DNA of 57,366 nt from Peptococcus niger (GCF_900101835.1 NZ_FNAF01000011.1:1-57366), one strand, 5' to 3'. Shown: positions 7,888 to 16,157, numbered from the stretch's first letter. Translations and numbers: made by a program. The notes: generated by a model from the letters alone, not told the origin.

Positions 7888-9699
7888 ATGAGAAAAGACA
7901 AAAAATCCAAGCAAGGCCTTTCCAGACTACTGGAACTAGCTGATGAAAGGACATCTAAGCTAACCTTAAGCATCCTATGCTCAATTGCTGGAACGCTCTG
8001 CCAGCTGCTACCTTTTTGGGCCGCTTACCAAGTGATGGCAGAATTGTTGCAGCACGCAGCAAGCGGGTCAGCTTTACATGCAAATTTTATGTTCCGCTGG
8101 GCCTTCTATGGCTTAATCGGTTTGCTGGTCGGATATGTATTGACCTATATCGGTGGTATGATGGCCCACACCTTTGCATACCGGGTTATCTGTCGCGTAA
8201 GACTAAAAGTTGCTGAACATATTGGTAGACTTCCCATGGGGTATATCTCTACTCATTCTGTTGGGAAAGTCAAGCAAATACTGGAATCTAACATAGAGCA
8301 AATTGAAGTATTTCTCGCCCACCAGTTGCCGGATGTAATCAGCACTCTTGTAATGTTTCTTGCCCTCTTAATTATTATGTTAACACAAAATACCTTGCTT
8401 GCTTTTGCCTGCCTAATACCAATTATCATCGGATTTGCATGTCAACTGATAATTATGATTAGAATTGTAAAAAGTGGCGGTGTAAAAGCTAATTTTGACG
8501 CACTGGAAAAAATCAGCTCCTCTTCTATCCAATATGTAAACGGCATGCCTTCAATTAAAATCTTTGGGCAAACGGTAAAATCCTTCCACAAGTTTTATGA
8601 TGAAATTATGGATTATTGCCATTTTGCAACGCATATGACTGAAATGATTCGCCCCGGCTTCGTTTTATTTCGTTTATTTGTGCTTTCCTTACCAACCTTT
8701 ATAATCCCAGTCGGACTATCCCTCTATCTAAAAGATCCAGATGACGTTGCATTTGTGGCCACCCTCTTATTTTTTTTGATTATAGGTCCTGGCGCAGCCG
8801 CCCCCATTTTGAAGTTGCGCAGTTTTGCAGAAAATATGAACGTGATTTCTGAAGGAATTAACCGTGTAAATGACCTTTTAAATGAACCCCTGCTCGAGGA
8901 ACCCTTAGAAAACAAACTACCAACAAACTACGATATCCAATTCAAAGATGTTTCCTTTTCCTATGAACAGGATGGCCGTAAAGTTATTGATACAATGTCT
9001 TTTACGGCAAAGCAAGGACAAGTCACAGCATTGGTCGGCCCTTCCGGCGCCGGTAAAAGTACTCTTGCCGAATTAATTCTCCGTTTTTGGGATGTTACAG
9101 ATGGAGCGATTAAAATAGGCGGTATCAATATTAAAGAAATACCTACCCAAGATTTGATGCGACATATCTCCTTTGTATTTCAAGACAACTTTCTTTTCTC
9201 TGACAGCATCTACAACAATATTGCCTTGGGTAAACCTCAAGCAAAACAAGAAGAGGTTGAAAAGGCCGCGAAAATAGCCCAGTGTCATGATTTTATTATG
9301 TCCTTGCCAAACGGTTATGACACAAAGCTGGGCACTAAAGGCGTCTACCTTTCCGGTGGCGAAAAACAACGCATCGCTATTGCGAGAGCTCTCTTGAAAG
9401 ATGCCCCTATTCTAATTCTTGATGAAGCCAGCGCCTATGCTGATGCAGAAAATGAATACAAAATGCAATTAGCGCTTTCCGAACTGATTAAAGACAAAAC
9501 GGTCATCATAATTGCCCATCGATTAAAAACCATTTGTAACGCCAATCAAATTATTGTCATTCAAAACGGTCGTATTGCAGAATACGGAACACATGAGTCC
9601 CTCTGCCAAGCTGAAGGGCTTTATGCCAGCATGTGGGAGGCATCCATACATTCTTCCACATGGACCATCGACAATAGAAAGGATGCGATCACCTTATGA
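7888..9699 (+). CDS. ABC exporter half-transporter, subunit A
   Basis: A 603-residue fused membrane/ATPase protein. About six membrane helices fill residues 25-310. The C-terminal ATPase has Walker A GPSGAGKST, signature LSGGEKQR, Walker B ILILDEAS and H-loop AHRLKT. The D-loop reads AYADAE instead of the usual SALD. I chose ATG 7888 because AGAGAGG precedes it; the frame continues upstream to 7801 but runs through a hairpin. The gene overlaps the next exporter gene by 4 bases (ATGA), so the two form a heterodimer. Relatives with this layout include the YbtP/YbtQ and IrtA/IrtB siderophore transporters as well as drug exporters; the substrate and even the direction are uncertain. Confidence 0.88.
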   Translation: MRKDKKSKQGLSRLLELADERTSKLTLSILCSIAGTLCQLLPFWAAYQVMAELLQHAASGSALHANFMFRWAFYGLIGLLVGYVLTYIGGMMAHTFAYRVICRVRLKVAEHIGRLPMGYISTHSVGKVKQILESNIEQIEVFLAHQLPDVISTLVMFLALLIIMLTQNTLLAFACLIPIIIGFACQLIIMIRIVKSGGVKANFDALEKISSSSIQYVNGMPSIKIFGQTVKSFHKFYDEIMDYCHFATHMTEMIRPGFVLFRLFVLSLPTFIIPVGLSLYLKDPDDVAFVATLLFFLIIGPGAAAPILKLRSFAENMNVISEGINRVNDLLNEPLLEEPLENKLPTNYDIQFKDVSFSYEQDGRKVIDTMSFTAKQGQVTALVGPSGAGKSTLAELILRFWDVTDGAIKIGGINIKEIPTQDLMRHISFVFQDNFLFSDSIYNNIALGKPQAKQEEVEKAAKIAQCHDFIMSLPNGYDTKLGTKGVYLSGGEKQRIAIARALLKDAPILILDEASAYADAENEYKMQLALSELIKDKTVIIIAHRLKTICNANQIIVIQNGRIAEYGTHESLCQAEGLYASMWEASIHSSTWTIDNRKDAITL

Positions 9700-11426
9700 A
9701 ACAGCTTTTGAATGCCATTACCTGTAACCATCCCCAGCGAATAATTAAACCCGTTATCTGGAATACGTTGGCAAGCCTTTCAAATCTCTTGCCCTTTCTA
9801 TGCCTGGTCTATATTGTCCAAGAAATCTACATGTACTTTATAACAGGACAACTCAACCCAAATTCATTATGGATGGCATGGGGTGGGATGGTAGTCTTCT
9901 TTATCCTGACTTGGAGACTTGAAAATATGGCCTGTAAGGCAACCTATCGGGATGGTTTCCGCTTATCTGCAGAAGGCCGCATTAAATTGGCCGAGCACAT
10001 TCGCAAACTTCCTATGGGCGTTCTCATGCGGAAAAATTCGGGAGAAATTGGCAATACGATGATGACCGATTTCTCCCGTACAGAAAGCGCCGTCACCCAT
10101 ATTCTGCCACAAATGATTAGCGGTGTGATGACGGCGGTAATCGCCTCTACCTTATTAATCATCGCCGACTGGCGCATGGGACTTGCCATATTTGCCGGCT
10201 TTCCAATTGCTCTCTCAATAACATTTGGTATGAATAGATTAGAACGCCGGCTGGAAAGTAAGCTGAACGCAACAAAAATAGAACAAACAAACCAACTACA
10301 AGAATACTTGTATGGCATGCGGATGATTAAGTCCTATCATATGCAAGGGGAAAATTTTGGAAAATTGGAGAAAGCTTGCATGAATTATCGAGATGCCTGT
10401 ATTCAAATTGAAAGCCGTATTGGTCCAGTAAATTTAGTCGCAGCCGCTATTTTAGAAAGCGGTCTTTCCTTAATGACTGTCGTCGGTGTATTTCTTGCTG
10501 TGGGTGGCACCTTGACGGTACCTGACTTTGCCCTATTTTTGCTAGTTGGTACACGTATTTTCGATCCTTTAACCGTTGCTCTGATGAATTATTCAGAATT
10601 AATGCTCTGTCACCTATCTGGTAACCGCATCTGTCAATTACTGAACGAGCCGACCATGACCGGAGATTATAAACCATCTGATACACCTGATATCAAATTT
10701 AACCATGTGTCGTTCAAGTATGACGATAGAGACATTCTTCACGATATCAACATACACTTAAAACCGGATACAATGACAGCTCTTGTCGGCCCTTCCGGTT
10801 CTGGCAAAAGCACCATACTTCGGTTGATAGCCCGTTTTTATGACCCAGATTCCGGACAAGTTCTTTTTGGCAATGAAGATGAACGTAAACTGGACCCGGA
10901 AGAACTGATGAAAAAGATTTCCATGGTATTTCAGGAGGTTTATTTATTCCAGGATACTATCGCTAATAATATCGGCTATGGTAAAGAAAATGCAACACGA
11001 GAAGAAATTGAAACAGCAGCAAAAGCAGCAAATTGTTATGATTTTATCAATCAGCTTCCACAAGGTTTTGACACAATGATTGGCGAAGGAGGGGCTACCC
11101 TCTCCGGTGGCGAAAAGCAACGTCTTTCAATTGCGCGAGCACTGTTAAAAAATGCTCCATTGGTCTTATTGGATGAGGCAACATCTTCCCTTGATCCGGA
11201 AAATGAAGCGGAAATTCAACAAGCAATCGGTCGGTTAATAAAAGGACGCACCGTTGTAATCATTGCCCATAGGCTGAAAACCATCGTTGGCGCAGATAGC
11301 ATCCTTGTTTTGGAAAACGGACATATTATCGAAGAAGGAACACACCAGCAACTGCTCAAACAAAATGGCCTTTACTCAAGGCTATGGCATTTACAAATGG
11401 CTACTGAAGATTGGAAAATCGCTTGA
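9696..11426 (+). CDS. ABC exporter half-transporter, subunit B
   Basis: A 576-residue partner of the preceding gene. Six membrane helices lie in residues 15-300. The ATPase has Walker A GPSGSGKST, Q-loop VFQEVYLF, signature LSGGEKQR, Walker B LVLLDEATSSLDPEN and H-loop AHRLKT. All catalytic motifs are intact, including the D-loop, unlike subunit A. The start overlaps the stop of subunit A (ATGA). The likely control is the TetR protein upstream. Codon use is more AT-rich than in the flanking genes, and the tetR/exporter trio may have been acquired as a unit (inference). Confidence 0.88.
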   Translation: MKQLLNAITCNHPQRIIKPVIWNTLASLSNLLPFLCLVYIVQEIYMYFITGQLNPNSLWMAWGGMVVFFILTWRLENMACKATYRDGFRLSAEGRIKLAEHIRKLPMGVLMRKNSGEIGNTMMTDFSRTESAVTHILPQMISGVMTAVIASTLLIIADWRMGLAIFAGFPIALSITFGMNRLERRLESKLNATKIEQTNQLQEYLYGMRMIKSYHMQGENFGKLEKACMNYRDACIQIESRIGPVNLVAAAILESGLSLMTVVGVFLAVGGTLTVPDFALFLLVGTRIFDPLTVALMNYSELMLCHLSGNRICQLLNEPTMTGDYKPSDTPDIKFNHVSFKYDDRDILHDINIHLKPDTMTALVGPSGSGKSTILRLIARFYDPDSGQVLFGNEDERKLDPEELMKKISMVFQEVYLFQDTIANNIGYGKENATREEIETAAKAANCYDFINQLPQGFDTMIGEGGATLSGGEKQRLSIARALLKNAPLVLLDEATSSLDPENEAEIQQAIGRLIKGRTVVIIAHRLKTIVGADSILVLENGHIIEEGTHQQLLKQNGLYSRLWHLQMATEDWKIA

Positions 11427-11511
11427 AAATGAAGAAGTCCGTATAAAACTATGGCCTCATTTCAACTGCATACCTAGCAACCTGATTTACAATAAAATCA
11501 AACCATAAAAG

Positions 11512-11567
11512 AGCCCGCCGGCAGCCTGTCCATCGTCAGCTATTGATGGACGGGCCGCCAGCGGGCT
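11512..11567. terminator. Extended hairpin between convergent genes
   Basis: AGCCCGC (11512-11518) pairs with GCGGGCT (11561-11567) around an inner stem built from GTCCATC and GATGGAC. It lies between the exporter operon and the convergent Asp23 gene. The T-run is short (TT), so efficiency is uncertain. Confidence 0.55.
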
Positions 11568-11580
11568 TTGCCGTAAGGGG

Positions 11581-12861
11581 TTATTTGTCGGAAGACGAGG
11601 TATTCTCGTAGGTCTTGTTAAAATCGGCGCGGGTGATGATGTCCAGCACTTCTATGTGGCAGGCGCGCACGGTCAGGCCGGCCATGATGGCCAGGGCCTT
11701 GGTCAATTCATCGGTGATTTGGGCAAAAACCTTCTTGCCGTCTGTGCCGTAGGCAAGAACGGCCTCCAGCGCCAGGGTCACATCGCCATGGCGTTGATCG
11801 CCTGCCTCTTCCATCCGCCCCTTGAGGGCCAAGAGGCCGTCAACCCGGTTGACCGTGTGGTCAAACATCTTAACCAGGGCCTTTTCGTGCAGGCGGAAGG
11901 TCTTGTCCGGCCCGCCTGTCTCCAGGCCGGCTTGCCCATAGTCTACGGCGCAAAAGCCGTCATCCTGGCCGGTGCCGTAATAGCAATCGTAGGCATTGCC
12001 GCCGTAATCCCGGTCATAGGCGGCCGGCGACCCGGACGGACCTGGCTGGGTCGGGAGGTCCGGAACGGCGGTGGGGCCGTCATAGTGGAGGCTGCAATAG
12101 CCGCCGTCTGCCCCGGTATTGTAGTAGCAGTCGTATATATTCGGGCTGTAGGCATCCCCCTCAACGGCCGGTTCAGCCTCAGGCCCTGCCGGTCCTTCAG
12201 AGCTGTAGTCCCGGGCCGGCACCGGGCCTTTTTGCCCGTATTGCCAGCGGCAGTAGCCCTCATCTTCACCGGTATTGTAAAAGCAATCGTACATGTTGCC
12301 GCCATAATCGCCGGCGTAATCCAGCTGGGGCAGGCTGCGAGGGGCCTCTTCGGTGAGAAAGGCGCCGTAGCTATCGGCCACATCGGTGTATTCTGCCTCG
12401 TAGGTGCCGGCCGGGTCATCGTAGCGAGCGGGGATTTCCCGGCTGCTTTCGACGGTATCAAGGCTGACTTCAGCTGCCGGTTCCTCTGGGTTGCGGTAAC
12501 GGGGATCGGCGTGCCGACCGCCGCTCTGGCGGTGGGTCAAGGGGGCGACGCTTTCGCCGGACACATAGCCATCATAGGGGTTAAAGCCATAATCGACCTC
12601 ATAGCCGGTCGGCAGCGGGTGAAAGGGCCGGTCGGCTTCTGCCATATACCGGGCGTAAACGTCTCCGGCAGGGCCATATTCGCTGTCATAGTCCAGGCTC
12701 CCCTGGTCATATCGGACGGGGATGCTGCGGCCGCTTTCCAAGGCCCCGCTTTTAACCCGGCCGTCCTCGTGATAGCGGGCCTTGCTGCCATTGGAAGGCA
12801 CTTGTGCATGATAAACAGACTTCTTTTTCTTATCTGGCTTTTTCTTAGTCAATTGCTCCAC
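11581..12861 (-). CDS. Asp23/Gls24-family protein with Tyr-rich repeats and paired cysteines
   Basis: A 426-residue protein. Residues 321-415 form an Asp23/Gls24-like domain (LALKGRM, LALEAVLAYG, HIEVLDIITRADF). The first 320 residues are acidic and Tyr/Gly-rich. They contain three copies of YDCxYxTGxDxGxC at 191-204, 243-256 and 291-304, each with cysteines exactly 11 apart. A larger duplication of about 58 residues spans 43-100 and 139-196 (RSIPVRYD / REIPARYD, ending in YG.N.YD); the first copy lacks the cysteines. No signal peptide or membrane helix is visible, so it is probably cytoplasmic, perhaps docking through AmaP. The start is GTG 12861 or TTG 12852; the latter has better spacing from AAAGGA. 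The gene has its own promoter and is separated from the other Asp23 genes by a terminator. Confidence 0.8.
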   Translation of the reverse strand: MEQLTKKKPDKKKKSVYHAQVPSNGSKARYHEDGRVKSGALESGRSIPVRYDQGSLDYDSEYGPAGDVYARYMAEADRPFHPLPTGYEVDYGFNPYDGYVSGESVAPLTHRQSGGRHADPRYRNPEEPAAEVSLDTVESSREIPARYDDPAGTYEAEYTDVADSYGAFLTEEAPRSLPQLDYAGDYGGNMYDCFYNTGEDEGYCRWQYGQKGPVPARDYSSEGPAGPEAEPAVEGDAYSPNIYDCYYNTGADGGYCSLHYDGPTAVPDLPTQPGPSGSPAAYDRDYGGNAYDCYYGTGQDDGFCAVDYGQAGLETGGPDKTFRLHEKALVKMFDHTVNRVDGLLALKGRMEEAGDQRHGDVTLALEAVLAYGTDGKKVFAQITDELTKALAIMAGLTVRACHIEVLDIITRADFNKTYENTSSSDK

Positions 12862-12919
12862 ATCCTTTCAGTGAAGTGCAGGCAGGTGTCATCGTCAGCC
12901 GGTCCCATGCTTTTCTATT

Positions 12920-12986
12920 ATTGTAGCCAATTGTCCCCTGCCTTACAAGACGCAACCCCAAGTCCATGGCTGCTCCTTGTAAGGCA
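12920..12986 (-). promoter_or_regulatory. Promoter of the repeat-bearing Asp23 gene with overlapping inverted repeat
   Basis: Reading leftward: TTGTAA (12948-12943), 17-base spacer, TACAAT (12925-12920). An 11-bp perfect inverted repeat, TGCCTTACAAG (12939-12949) and CTTGTAAGGCA (12976-12986), has one arm covering the -35 box and the other about three helical turns upstream. That layout suggests a regulator binding two sites, possibly with looping. Confidence 0.65.
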
Positions 12987-13025
12987 AATGGTTTGCATTC
13001 AAACAATCAAACGGGGACTAGGCAG

Positions 13026-13048
13026 AAAAAGCGCCCCGAAGGGCGCTC
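13026..13048 (-). terminator. Terminator of the alkaline-shock operon
   Basis: Reading leftward: a GCGCCC/GGGCGC hairpin with a short UUCG-type loop, followed by five T. It directly follows the gene ending at 13059. Confidence 0.85.
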
Positions 13049-13058
13049 CTCTTATCGT

Positions 13059-14039
13059 TTAAAAGTTGCCTTGGTAGCCACCTTGCGGGGCTGGTCCGCC
13101 AAAGCCTTGGGGGCCCTGCGGTGCCTGACGGCCGGCATAGCCACGCCCATCGGGGCGGCCGCCGCGGCGGTCGTCATAGCCTTCCGCATAGCGGTTGATG
13201 TAGCGTTCCGGTTCCCGTTCGTAGGTGTTAAACCGACTTTGGGCAGCCCGTTCAAATTCTTCCCGGGTCATCACGTCAATGACTTCAACGTTTAATTCCA
13301 CCAACTCCAGGCCGGTCATGACCGACAACTGACGGCCGATGTGGCTGCGCAGTTTACTGAAGATTTCCGGTGCCGGTGCGCCGTATTCCAAGATGGCTTT
13401 CAGGCTGACCACCACCTGGTCACCGCCGATTTCCACATCAACGCCCTGTTTGGGGTCGGCGCTGTTGTTTTCATCGCCCATGATGTTCCCGGCCAAGCCG
13501 CTGATGATGTTGCTCTTTAGGGCCAAAATGCCTTTAATTTCACGGGCGGCAATGCCGGCGATTTTTTCGATGACATTTTCAGCGAAGACAAAGCTGTCTT
13601 CATGGGGGCGTTCGTCCACATCTGCGGTGGCTTCATCGATTTTGTCGCCGATGAAGGCCTTGCCCTGGGCAGCTTTTTCTTTCAGGCTTTCTGCTGCATC
13701 GCCGGCTTTTTCTTTAACGGTGTCAGCCGCTTGGCCGGCCTTTTCCTTAGCGGCTTCAGCGCTTTCTTTGGCTTTTTCGCCAGCCGCTTCCGCCTTATCG
13801 GAAGCCTTGTCCTTCCGGCTCTGATGGTCCGGATTGCCGCCTTTTTGGTTGGCGATGGGGGTCCCTTGGGCGGCCGGTGCCAGTTTCGGGTCTACCGGGT
13901 CGTTAATTTCACAAGAACCGCCGGGGGGAATCAAGGGGTTGTTGCCTTGGCCATCGCCATTGCAGCCACTCTTTAGGTCCGTATGTGCGCGCAATTCATC
14001 CATTTTTTCCATGGATTTTTTCTGTTTTTTATCTGCCAT
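13059..14039 (-). CDS. Asp23/Gls24-family protein with LEA-like helical segment
   Basis: A 326-residue protein. Residues 76-137 are an amphipathic Ala/Lys/Glu-rich segment (KAKESAEAAKEK, TVKEKAGDAAESLKEKA) that resembles 11-mer repeats of late-embryogenesis-abundant or apolipoprotein-like helices. Residues 148-262 form the Asp23 domain (VIEKIAGIAAREIKGI, LKAILEYGAPAPEIF, LNVEVIDVMTREEFE). The last 45 residues are a disordered Arg/Gly/Pro/Gln-rich tail. Asp23 proteins associate with the membrane through AmaP and respond to alkaline or envelope stress. GGAAGGAG precedes the ATG. It is the last gene of the operon from amaP. The helical segment could bind membranes or protect against drying (inference). 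Confidence 0.85.
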   Translation of the reverse strand: MADKKQKKSMEKMDELRAHTDLKSGCNGDGQGNNPLIPPGGSCEINDPVDPKLAPAAQGTPIANQKGGNPDHQSRKDKASDKAEAAGEKAKESAEAAKEKAGQAADTVKEKAGDAAESLKEKAAQGKAFIGDKIDEATADVDERPHEDSFVFAENVIEKIAGIAAREIKGILALKSNIISGLAGNIMGDENNSADPKQGVDVEIGGDQVVVSLKAILEYGAPAPEIFSKLRSHIGRQLSVMTGLELVELNVEVIDVMTREEFERAAQSRFNTYEREPERYINRYAEGYDDRRGGRPDGRGYAGRQAPQGPQGFGGPAPQGGYQGNF

Positions 14040-14095
14040 AATGGGCTCCTTCCTTATACTAAAGGGATTTTTCTGCGATGCCTTTTCTCTTTGCT

Positions 14096-14575
14096 TTAAT
14101 ATGCCCGGGGCGGATTGCCCTGGCGGTAAGCGTTATTTTCACGGCTGTCCCGGCTCTGTTTGTCGTACTCTTTCCGGGTCATGACGTCCACCACGCGGAC
14201 GTTCAGCTCCCGCAGGTTCAGGCCGGTCATTTGCTGCAACTGAGACCGGACCCGGTCCTTCATTTCAGCAAAGATTTCCGGTGCGGACGCGCCGAATTCT
14301 AAAATTAGTTTGACATCAATTGAAACGTCCCGTTCCTTGACTTCGGCGGAAATCCCCTTGGTCACATTCGGACCGGAGGTAAAGTTTTCCGTAATTCCGG
14401 TCATGAAATTGCCCTTCATATCAAGTATACCGGGAATTTCACGGGCGGTAATGCCGGCAATTTTTTCAATTACCGAGTCGTCAAAGGAAAGGGTATCTGT
14501 ATAGGCTTGTCCTTCCAGTTCATCTTTATTGTAGGCATCCGGCAAATTCGCCGGGTTCATTTTTGCTTCAGACAT
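14096..14575 (-). CDS. Asp23/Gls24-family alkaline shock protein
   Basis: A 159-residue standard-size Asp23 protein. It contains DSVIEKIAGITAREIPGILDMKG, LILEFGASAPEIFAEM, LQQMTGLNLRELNVRVVDVMTRKEYD. The central block is nearly the same as in the paralogue at 13059-14039, indicating duplication. It is cytoplasmic and likely polymerises on the membrane via AmaP. ATG with AAGGAGG upstream. Third gene of the amaP operon. Confidence 0.92.
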   Translation of the reverse strand: MSEAKMNPANLPDAYNKDELEGQAYTDTLSFDDSVIEKIAGITAREIPGILDMKGNFMTGITENFTSGPNVTKGISAEVKERDVSIDVKLILEFGASAPEIFAEMKDRVRSQLQQMTGLNLRELNVRVVDVMTRKEYDKQSRDSRENNAYRQGNPPRAY

Positions 14576-14626
14576 AATGGCCTCCTTATTCGGTACGCTG
14601 TTTCAGGTCTTTATTCAATGGTTTAT

Positions 14627-15001
14627 TTAAAGGAATCGATTGAGCAGTTTATAGATCAGCGGATTGCCATCGCGCCAACCGCCGTAAAGATAGGCAATTG
14701 CCACAAATATAACCCCTAAGAGGGTATAGCCAAAACCAAAAACGGCAATGGATAGGGCCAAAAGGATGGCGACAAAAATGCTCACAATGGTGTGCCGCCG
14801 CCTTGCCCATAAGGCTTTTGCCGCCGGGCTTTCCAACTGCCGCACCAACCAGCTCTTGGAAGGGGGTTCCGGCGCCCGGAGACCAGCATTTTGTGGCTGC
14901 CGTCCCGGCTGCGGATAGGCCTGCGAATAAGCGTCAGGATAGGCGGATTTCGGCGGTGGGGCAGGCGCATCGTAGCGATCCCAGTCAATTCCGTTGGACA
15001 T
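14627..15001 (-). CDS. DUF2273-family small membrane protein
   Basis: A 124-residue protein. Residues 1-65 are a Pro/Tyr/Ala-rich cytoplasmic stretch. Two membrane helices follow (TIVSIFVAILLALSIAVFGFG and LLGVIFVAIAYLYGG), ending in the motif GWRDGNPLIYKLLNRFL. The C-terminal half matches DUF2273, a family regularly found between amaP and asp23. It lies 9 bases downstream of the amaP-like gene, in the same operon. Function unknown; a membrane partner of the Asp23 complex is likely. Confidence 0.8.
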   Translation of the reverse strand: MSNGIDWDRYDAPAPPPKSAYPDAYSQAYPQPGRQPQNAGLRAPEPPSKSWLVRQLESPAAKALWARRRHTIVSIFVAILLALSIAVFGFGYTLLGVIFVAIAYLYGGWRDGNPLIYKLLNRFL

Positions 15002-15009
15002 AATCTCAC

Positions 15010-15570
15010 CTACCTGTTCTTTGTCTGTGTCGAGTTCTCTGCGTCATAAAAGCTGATTTGGACATCTTCCACAGGTAAGCCGGTCAGGGTGGTAATTTCC
15101 CGACTGACCCGCTCCTTAATGGCTTGTCCATACTGGTCCAAGTTGGCACCCCGGCGGATACCGCAGTCAATTTTTGCGCGAATGCTCGGCTTGTTGCCGT
15201 TTTTTAGATCCATCCGGACTTCGCTTTCTTCAATGCCGTCATAATCGGCCAAGGTGGATTGAACCGCGCCGGTAATGGCTTCCTCGCTGATTTCTACCTG
15301 ACCGTCGTCATGGTTAAAGGTCAGCCGCCGGTCTCGCCGGCGGGCAAAAAGGCCCTTCAAGATCAGATAGAGCCCCACCAGGGCCGTGACCGCTGCCAGT
15401 GTACAGGTCAGGTAAAAGCCTGCATAAAACATGTTGTCCGTGAGACCAAGGCCCTGCGCCCAATACCGGTCGAGGTACATATATTGGTAGATGCCAAAAA
15501 AGGTCCCGGCCGCATATAAGACAACAAAAAGGCCCAAAATAAAGCTTAAAATTTTACTTGCTCTTCGCAC
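15010..15570 (-). CDS. amaP: Alkaline shock response membrane anchor protein
   Basis: A 186-residue protein. Two N-terminal membrane helices (about 7-27 and 46-72) are followed by a basic RRRDRR stretch and a C-terminal Asp23-like domain (VEISEEAITGAVQSTL, LTGLPVEDVQISFYD). This arrangement is that of AmaP, which tethers Asp23 to the membrane. The start is GTG 15570, with GGAGGTG 5 bases upstream; an ATG two bases earlier is out of frame and soon stops. It is first in the operon amaP-DUF2273-asp23-asp23/LEA. Confidence 0.88.
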   Translation of the reverse strand: MRRASKILSFILGLFVVLYAAGTFFGIYQYMYLDRYWAQGLGLTDNMFYAGFYLTCTLAAVTALVGLYLILKGLFARRRDRRLTFNHDDGQVEISEEAITGAVQSTLADYDGIEESEVRMDLKNGNKPSIRAKIDCGIRRGANLDQYGQAIKERVSREITTLTGLPVEDVQISFYDAENSTQTKNR

Positions 15571-15873
15571 ATGCTCACCTCCGCATCAAGCTGCTTTGCG
15601 CATTGATGTTTATTTTTTTCAATCTGTCTGTCCTTGTCGTCCGGACAATTATAAACATAACCAATATAGAAGGGTTATAAACATGCCTTAAAGGATAAAT
15701 TTACCGCCATCCCCTAAAGCCGGGGTCTAAAAAGGTCCCTTATAAAAATCCCTTCATCTTATAAGGGCTGGCCGGAGAAGGCCTTGCCCGGCTCAATATT
15801 TAATTTAATCTTGACCCAGATGGCCCGCCCGCAAATTTTTTTGCACTATTTTTCGTTTTTTGACGCCTTTTTG
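15571..15873. other. Regulatory intergenic region upstream of the alkaline-shock operon
   Basis: No gene. Reading leftward, GTTTAT (15682-15677), 14 bases, GGTTAT (15662-15657) resembles a sigma-B promoter (consensus GTTTAA, 12-15 bases, GGGTAT) with two mismatches. The decamer ATGTTTATAA occurs twice here. CCCTTATAA (15737-15745) and TTATAAGGG (15759-15767) form a 9-bp hairpin of unknown role. Confidence 0.4.
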
Positions 15874-15898
15874 GTTTAAAGACCGCTAAGACGGGTAC
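15874..15898 (+). promoter_or_regulatory. Sigma-B-like promoter of the 47-residue protein gene
   Basis: GTTTAA (15874-15879), 13-base spacer, GGGTAC (15893-15898). This matches the B. subtilis sigma-B consensus (GTTTAA, 12-15 bases, GGGTAT) except for the final base. It lies 63 bases before the ATG. No sigma-B gene is in the window, so use by that factor is inference. Confidence 0.55.
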
Positions 15899-15961
15899 TT
15901 TTAACATAGAGCATTTAACGCTTATTCGTAAACATTGCAAAAACCTGAAGGAGGAACTCCC

Positions 15962-16105
15962 ATGTCCTTGGACAAAGATGCTATTGAAAAAGACCCAACC
16001 AGATTAACTGAAGGTCATGAAGAAGAAGATTTAGATACCTTAAAAGGTGGCGCAACAGAAAATGTTGAAGGCGCCAACTTGGATACGGATAAAGCCGGCA
16101 AATAA
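15962..16105 (+). CDS. Small acidic hydrophilic protein, 47 residues, unknown function
   Basis: A 47-codon frame starting MSLDKDAIEKDPTRL and ending in DTDKAGK. GAAGGAGG lies 7 bases before the ATG. The protein is strongly charged and acidic, with no cysteine, membrane helix or signal peptide, and is probably disordered. A terminator follows within 20 bases. The combination of good ribosome site, sigma-B-like promoter and terminator makes it a real small gene. Location opposite the Asp23 operon suggests a stress protein (inference). I know no family name for it. Confidence 0.7.
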   Translation: MSLDKDAIEKDPTRLTEGHEEEDLDTLKGGATENVEGANLDTDKAGK

Positions 16106-16123
16106 TCTGTACCGGTATGAATA

Positions 16124-16157
16124 AGGGCGCGCCGTTGCCGGCGGCCCTTTTTTTCTT
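16124..16157 (+). terminator. Terminator after the 47-residue gene
   Basis: AGGGC and CGCCG pair with GCCCT and CGGCG (one bulged G, TTGC loop), followed by a run of T. Confidence 0.75.

Noticed and set aside
12939-12986. Terminator before the repeat-bearing Asp23 gene
   Set aside because: The stem has a 26-base loop and no T-run, and one arm is the -35 box; an operator fits better.
12975-13010. Small leftward ORF starting ATGCAAACC
   Set aside because: It has a short frame of 26 codons and no ribosome site; similarity to the mscS start is only a few bases.
11656-13062. 468-codon rightward open frame
   Set aside because: It lies antisense over the Asp23 paralogue gene, which has a promoter and Asp23 domain. 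The antisense product is low-complexity Val/Ala/Gly with no family pattern.
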